Shown one piece after another: positions 27,897 through 37,761 of a DNA stretch of 64,000 bases. Position 1 is the stretch's first letter; every line of letters starts with the position of its first letter. This stretch comes from Chryseobacterium sp. 52 (GTDB lineage Bacteria > Bacteroidota > Bacteroidia > Flavobacteriales > Weeksellaceae): positions 5,064,001 to 5,128,000 of the forward strand of contig NZ_PEEX01000001.1 of NCBI RefSeq assembly GCF_002754245.1, in the 5' to 3' direction. The position numbers and the translations under genes were made by a program. The notes below the pieces were generated by a model that saw only the letters and a program-made list of their open reading frames with translations, was not told where the DNA came from and did not search any database.

Positions 27897-29909
27897 TTAT
27901 TTGTAACTTCTCGCTTTAACTTCGATGTTGTCATAGATAAGATCTTCTTTGTGCAGAACTTCCTGTTTGATATCATCACCCTGATATTCCCAAGCTCCTA
28001 CATATTTAAAGTTGACGTCATCTCTTTCTGCTTCACCTTCCGGAGTAGCATGATCTTCTCTGAAATGCCCACCACAAGATTCGTTTCTGTGTAATGCATC
28101 GATAGCCATTAATTGTCCAAGTTCAATAAAGTCTGCCACTCTGAATGCTTTTTCAAGCTCAGTATTCATCCCTTCCACGTCTCCCGGAACTTTTACGTTT
28201 TTCCAGAAATCGTTTTTCACTTCTTCAATTTCTCTGATTGCTTCTCTTAAGCCTTCAGGAGTTCTTCCCATTCCTACTTTATTCCACATAATGTTTCCTA
28301 ATTGCTTATGGAAGTGGTCTACAGAATGAGTTCCTTTATTATTTAAGAAGAAATCGATTTTATCTTTAATTCCTTTTTCAGCTTCAACAAAATCAGCTGA
28401 ATCTGTAGGAATAGTTCCTGTTCTGATATCCGCAGAAAGATAATCTGCAATGGTATAAGGAAGTACGAAATATCCGTCTGCGAGACCCTGCATCAATGCA
28501 GAAGCCCCAAGTCTGTTTGCTCCGTGGTCTGAGAAGTTAGCTTCACCAATTACGAAACATCCAGGGATTGTAGACTGAAGGTTATAATCAACCCAAACAC
28601 CACCCATCGTGTAGTGAACGGCAGGATAAATCTTCATTGGAGTTTTGTAAGGATCATCCGCAGTAATCTTTTCGTACATTACGAATAGGTTACCATATTT
28701 TTCTTCAATCCAGGCTTTTCCAAGGTCGTAAATTTGCTGGTCAGTAGGATTGTGAATATGTTTTTCTATAGCAGATTCTTTACCTTTTTTAATAATCTCT
28801 GTAGAGAAATCTAAGTAAACACCTTCTTTAGTATCATTATTTTCGATTCCGAAACCGGCATCACATCTTTCTTTACCCGCTCTAGACGCAACGTCACGAG
28901 GAACTAAGTTTCCGAATGCAGGATATCTTCTTTCTAAATAATAATCTCTATCTTCTTCTTTAATATTTTCAGGTCTTAATTTACCTTCTCTGATCGCTAC
29001 TGAATCTTCAATCTTTTTAGGAACCCAGATTCTTCCTGAGTTTCTTAATGATTCAGACATCAAAGTCAGTTTAGATTGCTGTGTTCCGTGAACAGGAATA
29101 CAAGTCGGGTGAATCTGAACATAACAAGGGTTTGCAAAATATGCTCCTTTCTTGTGAATCTTCCAAGATGCAGAAACGTTTGAACCCATTGCGTTGGTGG
29201 AAAGGAAATATACGTTTCCATATCCTCCGGAAGCAATAACTACAGCGTGAGCAGAATGTCTTTCAACTTCACCAGTTACAAGGTTTCTTGCGATGATCCC
29301 TCTTGCTTTTCCGTCTACAATGACTAAGTCCAGCATTTCGTGACGGTTATACATTTTTACTCTACCCTTACCGATTTGACGGCTTAGAGAAGAATAAGCA
29401 CCTAATAATAACTGCTGACCTGTTTGTCCTTTAGCATAGAAAGTTCTTTTAACCTGAACCCCACCAAATGAACGGTTATCTAATTGTCCGCCGTAATCTC
29501 TTCCAAAAGGAACCCCCTGGGAAACACACTGGTCAATAATATTAGCAGAAACCTCAGCTAATCTGTAAACGTTTGCCTCTCTTGCTCTATAGTCACCACC
29601 TTTGATGGTGTCATAGAATAATCTGTAAGTAGAGTCACCGTCACCCTGATAGTTTTTAGCGGCGTTGATACCTCCCTGCGCAGCAATAGAGTGTGCTCTT
29701 CTTGGAGAATCCTGATAGCAGAATGCTTTTACATTATATCCCTGCTCAGCTAATGTAGCAGCAGCAGAACCTCCTGCCAAACCTGTTCCTACAACAATAA
29801 TATCAATCTTATCTCTGTTGTTTGGTGCAACAAGGTTCATATGGTCTTTATGATGCTTCCATTTATCCTTTAAAGGACCAGCCGGAATTCTTGAATCTAA
29901 TTTACTCAT
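27897..29909 (-). CDS. sdhA: Succinate dehydrogenase/fumarate reductase flavoprotein subunit
   Basis: Catalytic subunit of complex II, 670 aa, interconverting succinate and fumarate. The FAD-binding fold begins at about residue 34 with [19 protein letters not shown]. The histidine in [13 protein letters not shown] is the expected covalent FAD site. Substrate-site stretches include HPTCIP near residue 255 and a C-terminal HxGxxR-like region ([11 protein letters not shown]). The length fits the B-type enzyme of Bacteroidota and epsilonproteobacteria better than the shorter alphaproteobacterial one. The gap to sdhC is 15 bases. Confidence 0.97.
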   Translation of the reverse strand: MSKLDSRIPAGPLKDKWKHHKDHMNLVAPNNRDKIDIIVVGTGLAGGSAAATLAEQGYNVKAFCYQDSPRRAHSIAAQGGINAAKNYQGDGDSTYRLFYDTIKGGDYRAREANVYRLAEVSANIIDQCVSQGVPFGRDYGGQLDNRSFGGVQVKRTFYAKGQTGQQLLLGAYSSLSRQIGKGRVKMYNRHEMLDLVIVDGKARGIIARNLVTGEVERHSAHAVVIASGGYGNVYFLSTNAMGSNVSASWKIHKKGAYFANPCYVQIHPTCIPVHGTQQSKLTLMSESLRNSGRIWVPKKIEDSVAIREGKLRPENIKEEDRDYYLERRYPAFGNLVPRDVASRAGKERCDAGFGIENNDTKEGVYLDFSTEIIKKGKESAIEKHIHNPTDQQIYDLGKAWIEEKYGNLFVMYEKITADDPYKTPMKIYPAVHYTMGGVWVDYNLQSTIPGCFVIGEANFSDHGANRLGASALMQGLADGYFVLPYTIADYLSADIRTGTIPTDSADFVEAEKGIKDKIDFFLNNKGTHSVDHFHKQLGNIMWNKVGMGRTPEGLREAIREIEEVKNDFWKNVKVPGDVEGMNTELEKAFRVADFIELGQLMAIDALHRNESCGGHFREDHATPEGEAERDDVNFKYVGAWEYQGDDIKQEVLHKEDLIYDNIEVKARSYK

Positions 29910-29924
29910 ATTGGTATATTGATA

Positions 29925-30587
29925 TTATTGAGTTACGAAGTGAAAAATTGCAATAAAAATAAAACCTGCAGGAATAAGAATTGAATACCATTTTCCAAAA
30001 GCTTTAATTACCGGAGTATATTTCGGGTGTCTTGCCCCAATAGATTGGAACGAAGATTGGAAACCGTGAGCCAAATGCAGTCCCAGCAAAACAAAAGAGA
30101 TCACATATAAAGCCACTCTCCAAAGGTCTGCAAACTTCTCATGTAACTCCGGCCAGAAACGTTCCGCATCAGGAGCAATTCCTTCCACATACTTATAATT
30201 GATTTCATGAAGCCAGAAATCGTATAAGTGAAGCGCCAAGAAAGCCAAAACAACTGCTCCGGAAATAATCATATTTCTGGACATCCATGAAGAGTTCACA
30301 GAAGGGTTGTTTGAAGCGTACTTTACCGGACGCGCTTTATTGTTCTTAATTTCCAGTACAAATCCCATGATAAAATGGAAAAGAACTGCAAAACCAAGAA
30401 CAGGCTGCATTAAGAACTGCACAAAAGGATTATAGCCCATAAAATCAGATGCTGTATTGAATGCATCACGATTTAGGACTGATAACAAATTGGTCGTCAA
30501 ATGCAGTATAAGAAAGATCAGCAAAAACATAGCTGATAATGCCATCGCATATTTTCTACCTATCGTAGAACTCGTTAAACCTGCCAT
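29925..30587 (-). CDS. sdhC: Succinate dehydrogenase cytochrome b subunit
   Basis: Membrane anchor of complex II, 220 aa, with five hydrophobic segments and histidines in helices (ILHLTTN, LFHFIMG, LALHLYDF, GLHLAHGFQS, FHFVTQ) that fit a single-subunit di-haem type B anchor. No separate sdhD is present, in keeping with that type. It exchanges electrons with menaquinone in this group. It is the first gene of the operon and is preceded by a candidate promoter box. Confidence 0.93.
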   Translation of the reverse strand: MAGLTSSTIGRKYAMALSAMFLLIFLILHLTTNLLSVLNRDAFNTASDFMGYNPFVQFLMQPVLGFAVLFHFIMGFVLEIKNNKARPVKYASNNPSVNSSWMSRNMIISGAVVLAFLALHLYDFWLHEINYKYVEGIAPDAERFWPELHEKFADLWRVALYVISFVLLGLHLAHGFQSSFQSIGARHPKYTPVIKAFGKWYSILIPAGFIFIAIFHFVTQ

Positions 30588-30611
30588 ATAAGTTTAAATT
30601 TGAATTTCCCA

Positions 30612-30619
30612 CAAAATTA
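30612..30619 (-). promoter_or_regulatory. Candidate -7 box for the sdh operon
   Basis: Minus-strand TAATTTTG, 24 bases before the sdhC ATG. No clear -33 motif is visible. Confidence 0.45.
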
Positions 30620-30731
30620 AGAAATGTTAACAATATCGGGAAGTGAGAAATCTCACAATTAGCCAGTTTGTAATCTTTCTAAATAAGAATCTGCCGCATT
30701 ATGTAAGGAAAAAATGAAAAAACAGCGTTTA

Positions 30732-32510
30732 TTATTTTAAATCATAAATTTTGCCATTATAGACTCCTTTTTGTACCGCCTGAGGGAATGTCTTTATTTC
30801 GATATTCCGGATGCGCCTTGAAGAGCAATAAGGGCTGGCTATAAACCTGATTATTTTACTCTTATCTGAACTTTCCGCAATCCAAAAACAGGCCTTATTT
30901 CCTTTTTTCACGGACAATACTTTGGTTGTATTAAAATCATAAAGCATTATTTCTTCTTTCTGATTTTCAAAAATATTAAACCCTGTTCTGATGATAAAAA
31001 AGGCTAAAACTACTGCTGAAAATCTGATTAAATTTTTATAATTAATTTTTAAAAGTAATGGTCTCAGCATAAAAACAATAAGTGATAAAGATAAAATTTC
31101 AGCGATATTCATTGCGATGTCTGAAAAAAACAATATATCTCTTGCTGCAAACCAGTGAATAAGTTGTAATAAAGTCCGGATTGAAATATCATATATGGAA
31201 TTGATCCATATAAAATCCATCCCCATTGCTATAAGAATGGTCATTAGGAATGAAAATACGATGAGCAGTTCTGAAAATGGAACGATCAGAATATTGGCGG
31301 GAACAGAAACCAATGAAAACTGATGAAAATAATAAAGAACCAGCGGAAGTGTCACCAATTGCGCGGAAAGGGATATGGTAATGGTATTGATTAAAAGCTT
31401 TTTAAAATAACCGTTCTGTTCAGGAAAGTATTTCAAAAGGGGCTGATTCAGCCAAAAGATGCCTAAAACAGCTAAAAAGCTAAGCTGAAAACCTACATCA
31501 AAGAGCTGTTGGGTATCAAAAAACAAAATGATCATGGCCGACAGTGAAAGGGAATGAAGTAAATCCGGTTTTCTCTGAAGAAGTACATAGACAAAATACA
31601 CGGTGAGCATCATGCAGGAGCGCAATACCGAATTTCCGAAACCGATAAATCCTGCAAACAACCAGATCAGGATAATACTTGAAATAACAGCATATTTTCT
31701 GAACCGGAGAGGACTTAACCGAGTCAGTAAAAAATAAAACATTCCAAAAATAACCACGATATGGGTCCCTGAAATAGCCAGCAGATGAACCATGCCTGAC
31801 CTGTTAAAATCCTGTACGGTCTCACAATCCATTTCTGTTCTGTCTGCGAGGATAATTCCTTTTAAAAACTCTTTGGTTTTCATAGTCACAGGAACCTCAT
31901 CAATCTTCTGAAGTATATCAAATCTCTGCTGCTGAATTCGCTCATTCAGACTGATATCATTTCTTGCAGCAGAAGAAACTCCTTTTGAAATATAACATTG
32001 ATAATCAATATTTTTTCGCTTTAAATAACCGGCATAATCAAACTGAAAATCATATTGTGGAGGCCTTGGTTTTGATAAGTAAGCATTTGTTTTGTAGTAA
32101 TGTTTAAAATTGAGTTCTTTCTCTGTTTTGGGAAGATAAAGAATGGCATTGAAAGTTTCTTTTCCGGCTTGAATCAGGGCTTCGTATTTTTTATTTTTCT
32201 CTGTAGAGTTTAATTTTTTTGAGATTTTAAAAACTATTGATCCGTTTTCAGGCACCGGAAGGTCCTTTGAAGAAAAAGTATTGAAAAAATGAAGAGTTAT
32301 TCCTGCTCCAAAAAATATCAACCCCAGCAATACTGCTTTTATCTTGTGCAGGAAATAGGCATGAAAGAAAGTGAGAGAAAAAAATAGCAGACAACATCCA
32401 ATGATACAATAAACCTGTTTTTTATCCAGCATCAGTTTGTCCTGAAAAAAAATCCCCAGGATAAAGCATATGGCAAGAATAAGAATAGGCTGTTTGTTCA
32501 ACTGATGCAA
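30732..32510 (-). CDS. ComEC/Rec2-family membrane protein without the C-terminal MBL domain
   Basis: A 592-aa polytopic membrane protein. It has two or three N-terminal membrane segments, a DUF4131-type OB-like periplasmic region to about residue 200, then the Competence core with LAISGTHIVVIFGMFYFLL near residue 232 and about seven further hydrophobic segments. In naturally transformable bacteria ComEC forms the inner-membrane DNA channel. Only about 80 residues follow the last membrane segment, so the metallo-beta-lactamase-like nuclease domain found in many ComEC proteins is absent. Such short forms occur in Bacteroidota. No other competence gene is adjacent. Confidence 0.88.
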   Translation of the reverse strand: MHQLNKQPILILAICFILGIFFQDKLMLDKKQVYCIIGCCLLFFSLTFFHAYFLHKIKAVLLGLIFFGAGITLHFFNTFSSKDLPVPENGSIVFKISKKLNSTEKNKKYEALIQAGKETFNAILYLPKTEKELNFKHYYKTNAYLSKPRPPQYDFQFDYAGYLKRKNIDYQCYISKGVSSAARNDISLNERIQQQRFDILQKIDEVPVTMKTKEFLKGIILADRTEMDCETVQDFNRSGMVHLLAISGTHIVVIFGMFYFLLTRLSPLRFRKYAVISSIILIWLFAGFIGFGNSVLRSCMMLTVYFVYVLLQRKPDLLHSLSLSAMIILFFDTQQLFDVGFQLSFLAVLGIFWLNQPLLKYFPEQNGYFKKLLINTITISLSAQLVTLPLVLYYFHQFSLVSVPANILIVPFSELLIVFSFLMTILIAMGMDFIWINSIYDISIRTLLQLIHWFAARDILFFSDIAMNIAEILSLSLIVFMLRPLLLKINYKNLIRFSAVVLAFFIIRTGFNIFENQKEEIMLYDFNTTKVLSVKKGNKACFWIAESSDKSKIIRFIASPYCSSRRIRNIEIKTFPQAVQKGVYNGKIYDLK

Positions 32511-32781
32511 TTATTGGCAATCAAAAAGTATTACATTATTTGATTTTTAAATAACACAGATTTTGCAGGATTTCAGTCATATCCTCCACTTTAACTCACA
32601 ATACCGGGCCTGATTATTTACTATGAAACTACACTTTACATAAAAAAACAAAAGCCATCTGTATCAGAAAGCTTTGTTTTTAAGAACCACTAATAAAGCG
32701 GCTTTATTCTTTTAATTAAAATTTTTAACGCAAAATCTTTTCGTTTGATTATCATGCGTTTATAAAATGTATTTTTCTGAA

Positions 32782-33870
32782 TTATTTACGATTTAGAAAC
32801 TTATCTGCCAGTCGTTTGGTTTCTTTAATATAAAACGAGGAATCCTTACCGTAATCTTCATACTTGAAATCTCCTGTCTTTTTAGGAATTGCAGGTTCTA
32901 TCTGTGTTCCTTCATGCCATTCGTTAAAAGAAGTGATTCCGATAAACGGTGGATTTTCTTTGATGGCAGCATCAAACATTCTTTCATAGTATTTCCCATT
33001 TTCCCGGCTTTTGAAATTGGCTTCATTCCAGGGTCTTATTCTTGTATCAGAATAGCCTGGTCCTACACATGGGATAAAAATAAGATGACGGTCTTTTGCA
33101 TATTGGGAAAGATAATTCCAATTGGATGTTGTACTCCCAAAAACAAAACCTTCGCTGGCAAAATAGGTGTAAAATCCATCGAAACCTGACGTTTCAAAAA
33201 ATACTGAATGTTCTTTTTCAACCCACAAACCTATGTAAAGCCCGTCTAATTCTGTATTCCGAACTGTTTTTTCTCCGTTCTCAGAAAGTAGTTCTGACCA
33301 TTCTTCCGGGGAAATTTTGTAGCTGTCGTATACATAATACAACGGTTTCCCATCTTTTTTGTAGAAAGCATGATGATGAGAATAGGTTTTAACAAGATAA
33401 GAAAGCTGATCTCTAAGTTCAGTAATATTTTTATAAAAGGGTTCTATGTGGAAGGCTACTTTCAGATCAAACTGATCGGCTATATCCAGATATGCGGCAA
33501 TACTTTTATCTACAGAAGAATCTTTTCCCAGCCAGCTTAGCACAACAACCCCAGCTCCGGATTCTTTGATCATTTTCATATGCTTTTTAATGATCGCGGG
33601 ATCATTGGAACTGTAATTTCCCAAAGCCGGATAGAAATTAGCTCCGATATCGTCACCACCTTTATGATGTCCTAAGTTGTTCCATTTCGGATTGTTCCAA
33701 TGGGGCAAAACATCATGGTTCCAGTGGGCATATTTCCCGTCAATTGTGGGATTTTCATACCATCCGTAATAGAAAATCTGAACTTTTTCCCGGGATTTGT
33801 TATTCTGAGCAAAACTTTTCAGAAAAATGCAGGTCAACAGGATGAATATCAGTAAGCTTTTAAAATTCAT
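32782..33870 (-). CDS. GH99-like secreted glycosidase (endo-alpha-mannosidase type)
   Basis: A 362-aa exported protein. The signal peptide MNFKSLLIFILLTCIFLKSFAQ precedes a GH99/GH71-like TIM-barrel. Family-like features are YYGWYENP near residue 34, GGDDIGANFYPALG near residue 70, the segment ESGAGVVVLSWLG, and ITSFNEWHEGTQIEPA near residue 312, which matches the conserved GH99 acid motif region. GH99 enzymes cleave alpha-1,2-mannosidic bonds inside mannans or N-glycans. The exact linkage cannot be read here. It starts 57 bases after lpxB on the same strand and may be cotranscribed. No SusC/SusD pair is nearby, so it is not in a typical polysaccharide utilisation locus. Confidence 0.82.
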   Translation of the reverse strand: MNFKSLLIFILLTCIFLKSFAQNNKSREKVQIFYYGWYENPTIDGKYAHWNHDVLPHWNNPKWNNLGHHKGGDDIGANFYPALGNYSSNDPAIIKKHMKMIKESGAGVVVLSWLGKDSSVDKSIAAYLDIADQFDLKVAFHIEPFYKNITELRDQLSYLVKTYSHHHAFYKKDGKPLYYVYDSYKISPEEWSELLSENGEKTVRNTELDGLYIGLWVEKEHSVFFETSGFDGFYTYFASEGFVFGSTTSNWNYLSQYAKDRHLIFIPCVGPGYSDTRIRPWNEANFKSRENGKYYERMFDAAIKENPPFIGITSFNEWHEGTQIEPAIPKKTGDFKYEDYGKDSSFYIKETKRLADKFLNRK

Positions 33871-33927
33871 TTTAATTAAAATTTAAATCTACAAAACCCT
33901 TCAGCATAAATTGTTGGAAATATGTTT

Positions 33928-35031
33928 TCAGACCCTTAAAATAACCTCAGCGGCTTTCTCACTGGCTCCTTTTCCCCCTAATTTTTCCCGTAAAAGACTA
34001 TAATCCGCCAGAACCTGGTTTCTTTTTTCGCCTTCTATCATTTTATTGAGTTCTTCCACCAGATTTTTAGTATTCAGATCGGTCTGAATCAGCTCTTTTA
34101 CCACTTCCCTATCCATAATCAAATTGACCAGGGAAATATATTTAATGTTTTTCACAAGTCTTTTTGCAATAGCATAAGATATTTTGCTGCCGCGATAACA
34201 AACCACTTCCGGAATGTTGAGTAAAGCAGTTTCCAGTGTTGCAGTTCCCGAAGTCACCAGCGCAGCTTTTGAGCATCTTAGCAGATCGTATGTTCTGTTG
34301 GAAACGAAATGAACGTTATCATCTACATATTTCTGATAGAATTCTTTAGGAAGACTTGGCGCACCGGCAATCACAAACTGATAGTTTTTAAAATAGGGTC
34401 TCACGGAAAGCATTATTTCAAGCATTTTCTCTACTTCCTGTTTTCTGGAACCAGGAAGAAGGGCAATGATTTCTTTTTCGTTCAGTCCGTTTTCCTTTTT
34501 AAAGTCTTCAACATGGATATCCTTCAGAGTGGAAATAGCGTCAAGCAGCGGATGTCCCACGAAATGAGAATGAACGCCGTGTTTTTTATAAAAATCTTCT
34601 TCGAAGGGAAGAATGACCATCATTTCATCCACATATTTTTTAATGATCTCTACCCTACCTTCTTTCCAGGCCCAAAGCTGAGGAGAAATATAATAGACTA
34701 CTTTGATTCCCAGCTCTTTTGCAAACCTGGCAATTCTCAGATTAAATCCCGGGTAATCGATCAGAATCAGAACATCAGGTATATTGTTCCTGATATCCTC
34801 TTTACAGAACTTGATATTGTTCAGGATCGTTCTTAAATTCATCGCGACTTCAAGAAAACCCATAAAAGCGAGATCACGGTAATGTTTTACCAGTGTTCCA
34901 CCCTGAGCACTCATAAGATCACCGCCCCAGAATCTGATTTCCGCCTGCGGATCTTTCTGTAAAAGGGCTTTCATTAAATTGCTCCCATGAAGATCACCGG
35001 AAGCTTCTCCTGCAATAATATAATATTTCAT
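33928..35031 (-). CDS. lpxB: Lipid-A-disaccharide synthase
   Basis: GT19 glycosyltransferase of lipid A synthesis; it joins UDP-2,3-diacylglucosamine and lipid X at the inner membrane. The N-terminus MKYYIIAGEASGDLHG is the family hallmark. Others are the LIDYPGFNLRIA stretch near 92, YISPQLWAWKEGR near 116, LLPGSRKQEV near 193, and TSGTATLETALLNIPEVV near 260. The 367-aa length is typical. A minus-strand leader of about 150 bases carries a possible regulatory hairpin (separate entry). Confidence 0.97.
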   Translation of the reverse strand: MKYYIIAGEASGDLHGSNLMKALLQKDPQAEIRFWGGDLMSAQGGTLVKHYRDLAFMGFLEVAMNLRTILNNIKFCKEDIRNNIPDVLILIDYPGFNLRIARFAKELGIKVVYYISPQLWAWKEGRVEIIKKYVDEMMVILPFEEDFYKKHGVHSHFVGHPLLDAISTLKDIHVEDFKKENGLNEKEIIALLPGSRKQEVEKMLEIMLSVRPYFKNYQFVIAGAPSLPKEFYQKYVDDNVHFVSNRTYDLLRCSKAALVTSGTATLETALLNIPEVVCYRGSKISYAIAKRLVKNIKYISLVNLIMDREVVKELIQTDLNTKNLVEELNKMIEGEKRNQVLADYSLLREKLGGKGASEKAAEVILRV

Positions 35032-35072
35032 TTTTACTGAAATCTTTTTATTTGTTTTTTATGGCCATTAAG

Positions 35073-35120
35073 AACCTCCTTCTATTTTCAGCAAAATGAT
35101 TTTTTTAATCATGGGAGGTT
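35073..35120 (-). promoter_or_regulatory. Possible SD-sequestering hairpin and 6-codon leader ORF before lpxB
   Basis: AACCTCC (35073-35079) and GGAGGTT (35114-35120) can pair, enclosing an inner stem of ATGATT with AATCAT. On the minus strand the downstream arm carries AAGGAGG, a near-perfect Shine-Dalgarno unusual for this phylum, followed six bases later by ATG and a six-codon frame (MAIKNK, stop) ending about 25 bases before the lpxB ATG. This layout looks like a leader peptide whose ribosome site can be hidden. It may be chance. Confidence 0.3.
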
Positions 35121-35169
35121 TCTATGGTAAGGATAGAGAACAAATTAAGGTTTACATGATCTTAATTTG

Positions 35170-35177
35170 TAAATTTG
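35170..35177 (+). promoter_or_regulatory. Candidate -7 box for the DUF2480 gene
   Basis: TAAATTTG, 20 bases before the ATG at 35198. A minus-strand TATCTTTG at 35187-35180 lies just beside it and could be the lpxB promoter, so the two would be divergent and closely packed. Confidence 0.5.
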
Positions 35178-35197
35178 TCCAAAGATAATGATAAAAA

Positions 35198-35707
35198 ATG
35201 TCAGAAGAATTTGAAATCCGAAATAAAGTTGCCGAAAGCGGTCTTATCAATTTTGACCTAGCTACTCTGGTTCCTAAGGGAGTAAGAAAGGGTATTGACC
35301 TTAAAGATTTTCTTTTTCAGGAGATGATTCTGAAGGAAAAAGACTTCAGGGAAAAAGTAGATGCTTTAGATACGGAAGGGTATAAAGATGCTTACATATA
35401 TATTTACAATTCTGTAGATACTATTGTTCCGTTATGGGCCTATTTTGTATTAACAGCGAAGCTTACGGACATGGCTAAAAAGATTGTTTTCGGAAACCGG
35501 GAAGATCTGGAAGTTATTTTAATGCATAATGCCATCCAAACTTATGATTTTGAAGATATGAGAGGCAAGAGAGTTCTGGTAAAAGGCTGTTCTGATAAAG
35601 AAATTCCTGAAAATGCTTACATAGAGTTGGTTGAACAACTTAAACCGATGGTAAAATCATTGATGTTCGGCGAAGCCTGCTCTAATGTTCCTATTGTGAA
35701 GAATTAA
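35198..35707 (+). CDS. DUF2480 family protein
   Basis: A 169-aa cytoplasmic protein of the Bacteroidota family DUF2480. Recognisable features are IRNKVAESGLINFDLATLVP at the start, a centre with YIYNSVDTIVPLWAYF, and a C-terminus ending MFGEACSNVPIVKN. The function is unknown. The following gene starts one base after its stop, so it is tightly coupled to a membrane protein. Confidence 0.88.
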   Translation: MSEEFEIRNKVAESGLINFDLATLVPKGVRKGIDLKDFLFQEMILKEKDFREKVDALDTEGYKDAYIYIYNSVDTIVPLWAYFVLTAKLTDMAKKIVFGNREDLEVILMHNAIQTYDFEDMRGKRVLVKGCSDKEIPENAYIELVEQLKPMVKSLMFGEACSNVPIVKN

Positions 35708-35708
35708 T

Positions 35709-36968
35709 ATGAAGAAATATCTATCTGCAGTATTTCTATTTTTTATTTTTCTGGCCATTTATTATGTCGGAAGTTTTTCAAAAATTCCCTTTGGAGACTG
35801 TATTGGTTTTATAGTGGAAGCAGAGTACGGCAAATATATCCCGGTAGCTACGGCTACTGCCCATTCTCTTTATATCAATACGATCATTTTCATTGAGCAT
35901 CTGACCAGTCTTCACGCCATTGAAGCAAGCCGTTTCCTTATTGTTGCTTCAGGGGCAGCAACTGTTTCTGTCATTTATCTCACTGTAAAAAGCATTACAA
36001 AAACAGAATGGGCATCACTCACTGCAGCAATTGTGTTTGGGTTTAGTTTTTCATTCTGGAGAAATGCAGAAATTGTAGAGGTTTATACCTATAATTCTTT
36101 ATGGGTGAGTCTTTTTTTCTTTTCCATGATAAAAAGTTTTACGGAGCATAAAAAAAACTACATCACTCTAGCCGGTGTCTTCTTAGGTCTAAGCCTTTGG
36201 GTACATATCCAGAACGTTTTGCTGATCCCTGCTTTTCTGGTTTTTATTTTTTATTTCAGAAATGAAAAAAAATACATCTACCGTTCATTACTGATTTTCG
36301 GACTGCTTTTTTCATCCCTGTTTATTCTGAATGTTTCCCAGGGGCTCTCATTTAAATCTGTTTATTCTTCTGATCAGAGAAGCTGGCTGGCAGATTCTTT
36401 CAAAAAAACGCCAATGCAGTATGTGAAAGATTTTATTCTTTCATTAACATATCTGATCTATAATTTCAACCTATTTACTTTTTTTGGAATAATGGGTGCG
36501 ATACTACTGTACAGTTCGAACAGAAAAATATTTTTTGTTTTCCTGGCAGGATCGTTATGTGTGTATGGTTTTTCAACATTTTATGCAGTTTCGGATAACT
36601 ATGTTTTCTTCCTTCCTTTCAATATCATCTTTGCTCTTTCAATAGGTTATGGACTTTCTTCTCCAAAATACACTGCTTTAAAAAAATATTCCTGGGTATG
36701 TCTTCTTATCCCTTTGGGCTATCTGGCAGCTTATAAAACCATCTTGTTTACGGAAAAAGGGAAAGCATTTCATACCGTAAAAAAATACAAAGGAGGCCTT
36801 GATTATTATATTCTTCCATGGATGAATGACAATGCCGGAATTCTGGAATTTACAATTGATAAAAAGGAAGCTCCGGACCCCGTTTACTGGATGATAACAA
36901 GTGCTGAAGAATACATAAAACTCATGAAAAGCAAAGGATACACTGAAGAAGAAATCAAAAAACTTTAA
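35709..36968 (+). CDS. DUF2723-like multi-pass membrane protein (GT-C glycosyltransferase type)
   Basis: A 419-aa protein with about ten hydrophobic segments. Early loops carry GDCIGFIVEAEYGKYIPVAT and AHSLYINTIIF, and later FWRNAEIVEVYTYNSLWVS, a pattern of the DUF2723 or protein O-mannosyltransferase-like family. In that family the first periplasmic loop holds acidic catalytic residues, here probably the Asp in GDC. It would use a polyprenyl-phosphate sugar donor at the inner membrane. The acceptor is unknown. Coupled to DUF2480 by a one-base gap. Confidence 0.75.
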   Translation: MKKYLSAVFLFFIFLAIYYVGSFSKIPFGDCIGFIVEAEYGKYIPVATATAHSLYINTIIFIEHLTSLHAIEASRFLIVASGAATVSVIYLTVKSITKTEWASLTAAIVFGFSFSFWRNAEIVEVYTYNSLWVSLFFFSMIKSFTEHKKNYITLAGVFLGLSLWVHIQNVLLIPAFLVFIFYFRNEKKYIYRSLLIFGLLFSSLFILNVSQGLSFKSVYSSDQRSWLADSFKKTPMQYVKDFILSLTYLIYNFNLFTFFGIMGAILLYSSNRKIFFVFLAGSLCVYGFSTFYAVSDNYVFFLPFNIIFALSIGYGLSSPKYTALKKYSWVCLLIPLGYLAAYKTILFTEKGKAFHTVKKYKGGLDYYILPWMNDNAGILEFTIDKKEAPDPVYWMITSAEEYIKLMKSKGYTEEEIKKL

Positions 36969-36991
36969 CAATAATTGTGAGGTGAAAAGAT

Positions 36992-37020
36992 TTTGTGAAT
37001 CACATTTTTTGATAACTTTG
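36992..37020 (+). promoter_or_regulatory. Promoter for the DUF937 gene
   Basis: TTTG (36992-36995), a 17-base spacer and TAACTTTG (37013-37020) form an almost ideal Bacteroidota -33/-7 pair, 32 bases before the ATG at 37053. Confidence 0.7.
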
Positions 37021-37052
37021 ATTTACTTAATACTTTAAAATAAACACAAACT

Positions 37053-37706
37053 ATGAGTTTAATTGACCTACTTACAGGTAACACCAGCAATCAGGTTGCT
37101 GAACAGGCAGAAAACAAATTCGGGATCAGCAGAAACCAGATTATTGCTTTATTGGCGGTAGCTGCCCCTTTGGTAATTTCTTACCTCAGAAATAAATCTC
37201 AGGACGCTAATGAAGCTGAAGCTTTAAATAATGCCTTAGATAAAGATCACGACGGAAGTATTCTTGATGATGCCTCACAAGCTGAAGCAAGACAGGCTGA
37301 AGGAGGATCTATTCTTGATCACGTTTTCGGAGGTCAGAAAAGCACGGTAGAAAATCAGCTTTCTCAGAATACAGGAATTTCAATCGATAAAATAGGACCT
37401 ATTTTAGCAATGCTGGCTCCGGTTATTATGGGATATATCGGGAAAGAGAAACAACAGAATAATGTAGGAGCCGGAGGTTTAGGAGATCTTTTAGGAGGAA
37501 TTCTTGGGAATGCATCCAATCAGGCTCAGACACAGCAGTCTAATCCTTTAAATGATATTTTGGGAAGTGTTTTAGGAAACGGACAATCTCAAGCGGGAGG
37601 AAATCCACTTAACGACATCCTGGGAAGCGTACTCGGCGGAGGCGGACAGCAGCAGCAGGGAGGCGGCTTAGGAAGTATCCTTGGTAATATTTTAGGAGGA
37701 AAATAA
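37053..37706 (+). CDS. DUF937 domain protein
   Basis: A 217-aa protein of the DUF937 family (E. coli YidB-like). It starts MSLIDLLTGNTSNQVAEQAENKFG, has a second similar helical unit near residue 95 (ENQLSQNTGISIDKIGPILAMLAP), and a Gln/Gly-rich tail with repeated NPLNDILGSVLG units. No signal peptide. The function is unsettled. A strong promoter and a terminator on either side suggest a stand-alone, well-expressed gene. Confidence 0.85.
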   Translation: MSLIDLLTGNTSNQVAEQAENKFGISRNQIIALLAVAAPLVISYLRNKSQDANEAEALNNALDKDHDGSILDDASQAEARQAEGGSILDHVFGGQKSTVENQLSQNTGISIDKIGPILAMLAPVIMGYIGKEKQQNNVGAGGLGDLLGGILGNASNQAQTQQSNPLNDILGSVLGNGQSQAGGNPLNDILGSVLGGGGQQQQGGGLGSILGNILGGK

Positions 37707-37722
37707 TTTAATTTTGTATATA

Positions 37723-37756
37723 AAAAAGGGCTGAAGATGAATCTTCAGCCCTTTTT
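37723..37756. terminator. Bidirectional terminator between DUF937 and THX genes
   Basis: AAAAAGGGCTGAAGA pairs with TCTTCAGCCCTTTTT around TGAA. A-runs and T-runs flank both sides, serving DUF937 on the plus strand and the THX gene on the minus strand. Confidence 0.9.
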
Positions 37757-37761
37757 ATTTT

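Noticed and set aside
32641-32720. Hairpin-like A/T-rich stretches after the GH99 gene
   Set aside because: Stems are weak or have very short loops and lie 60-140 bases past the stop; not strong enough to call a terminator.
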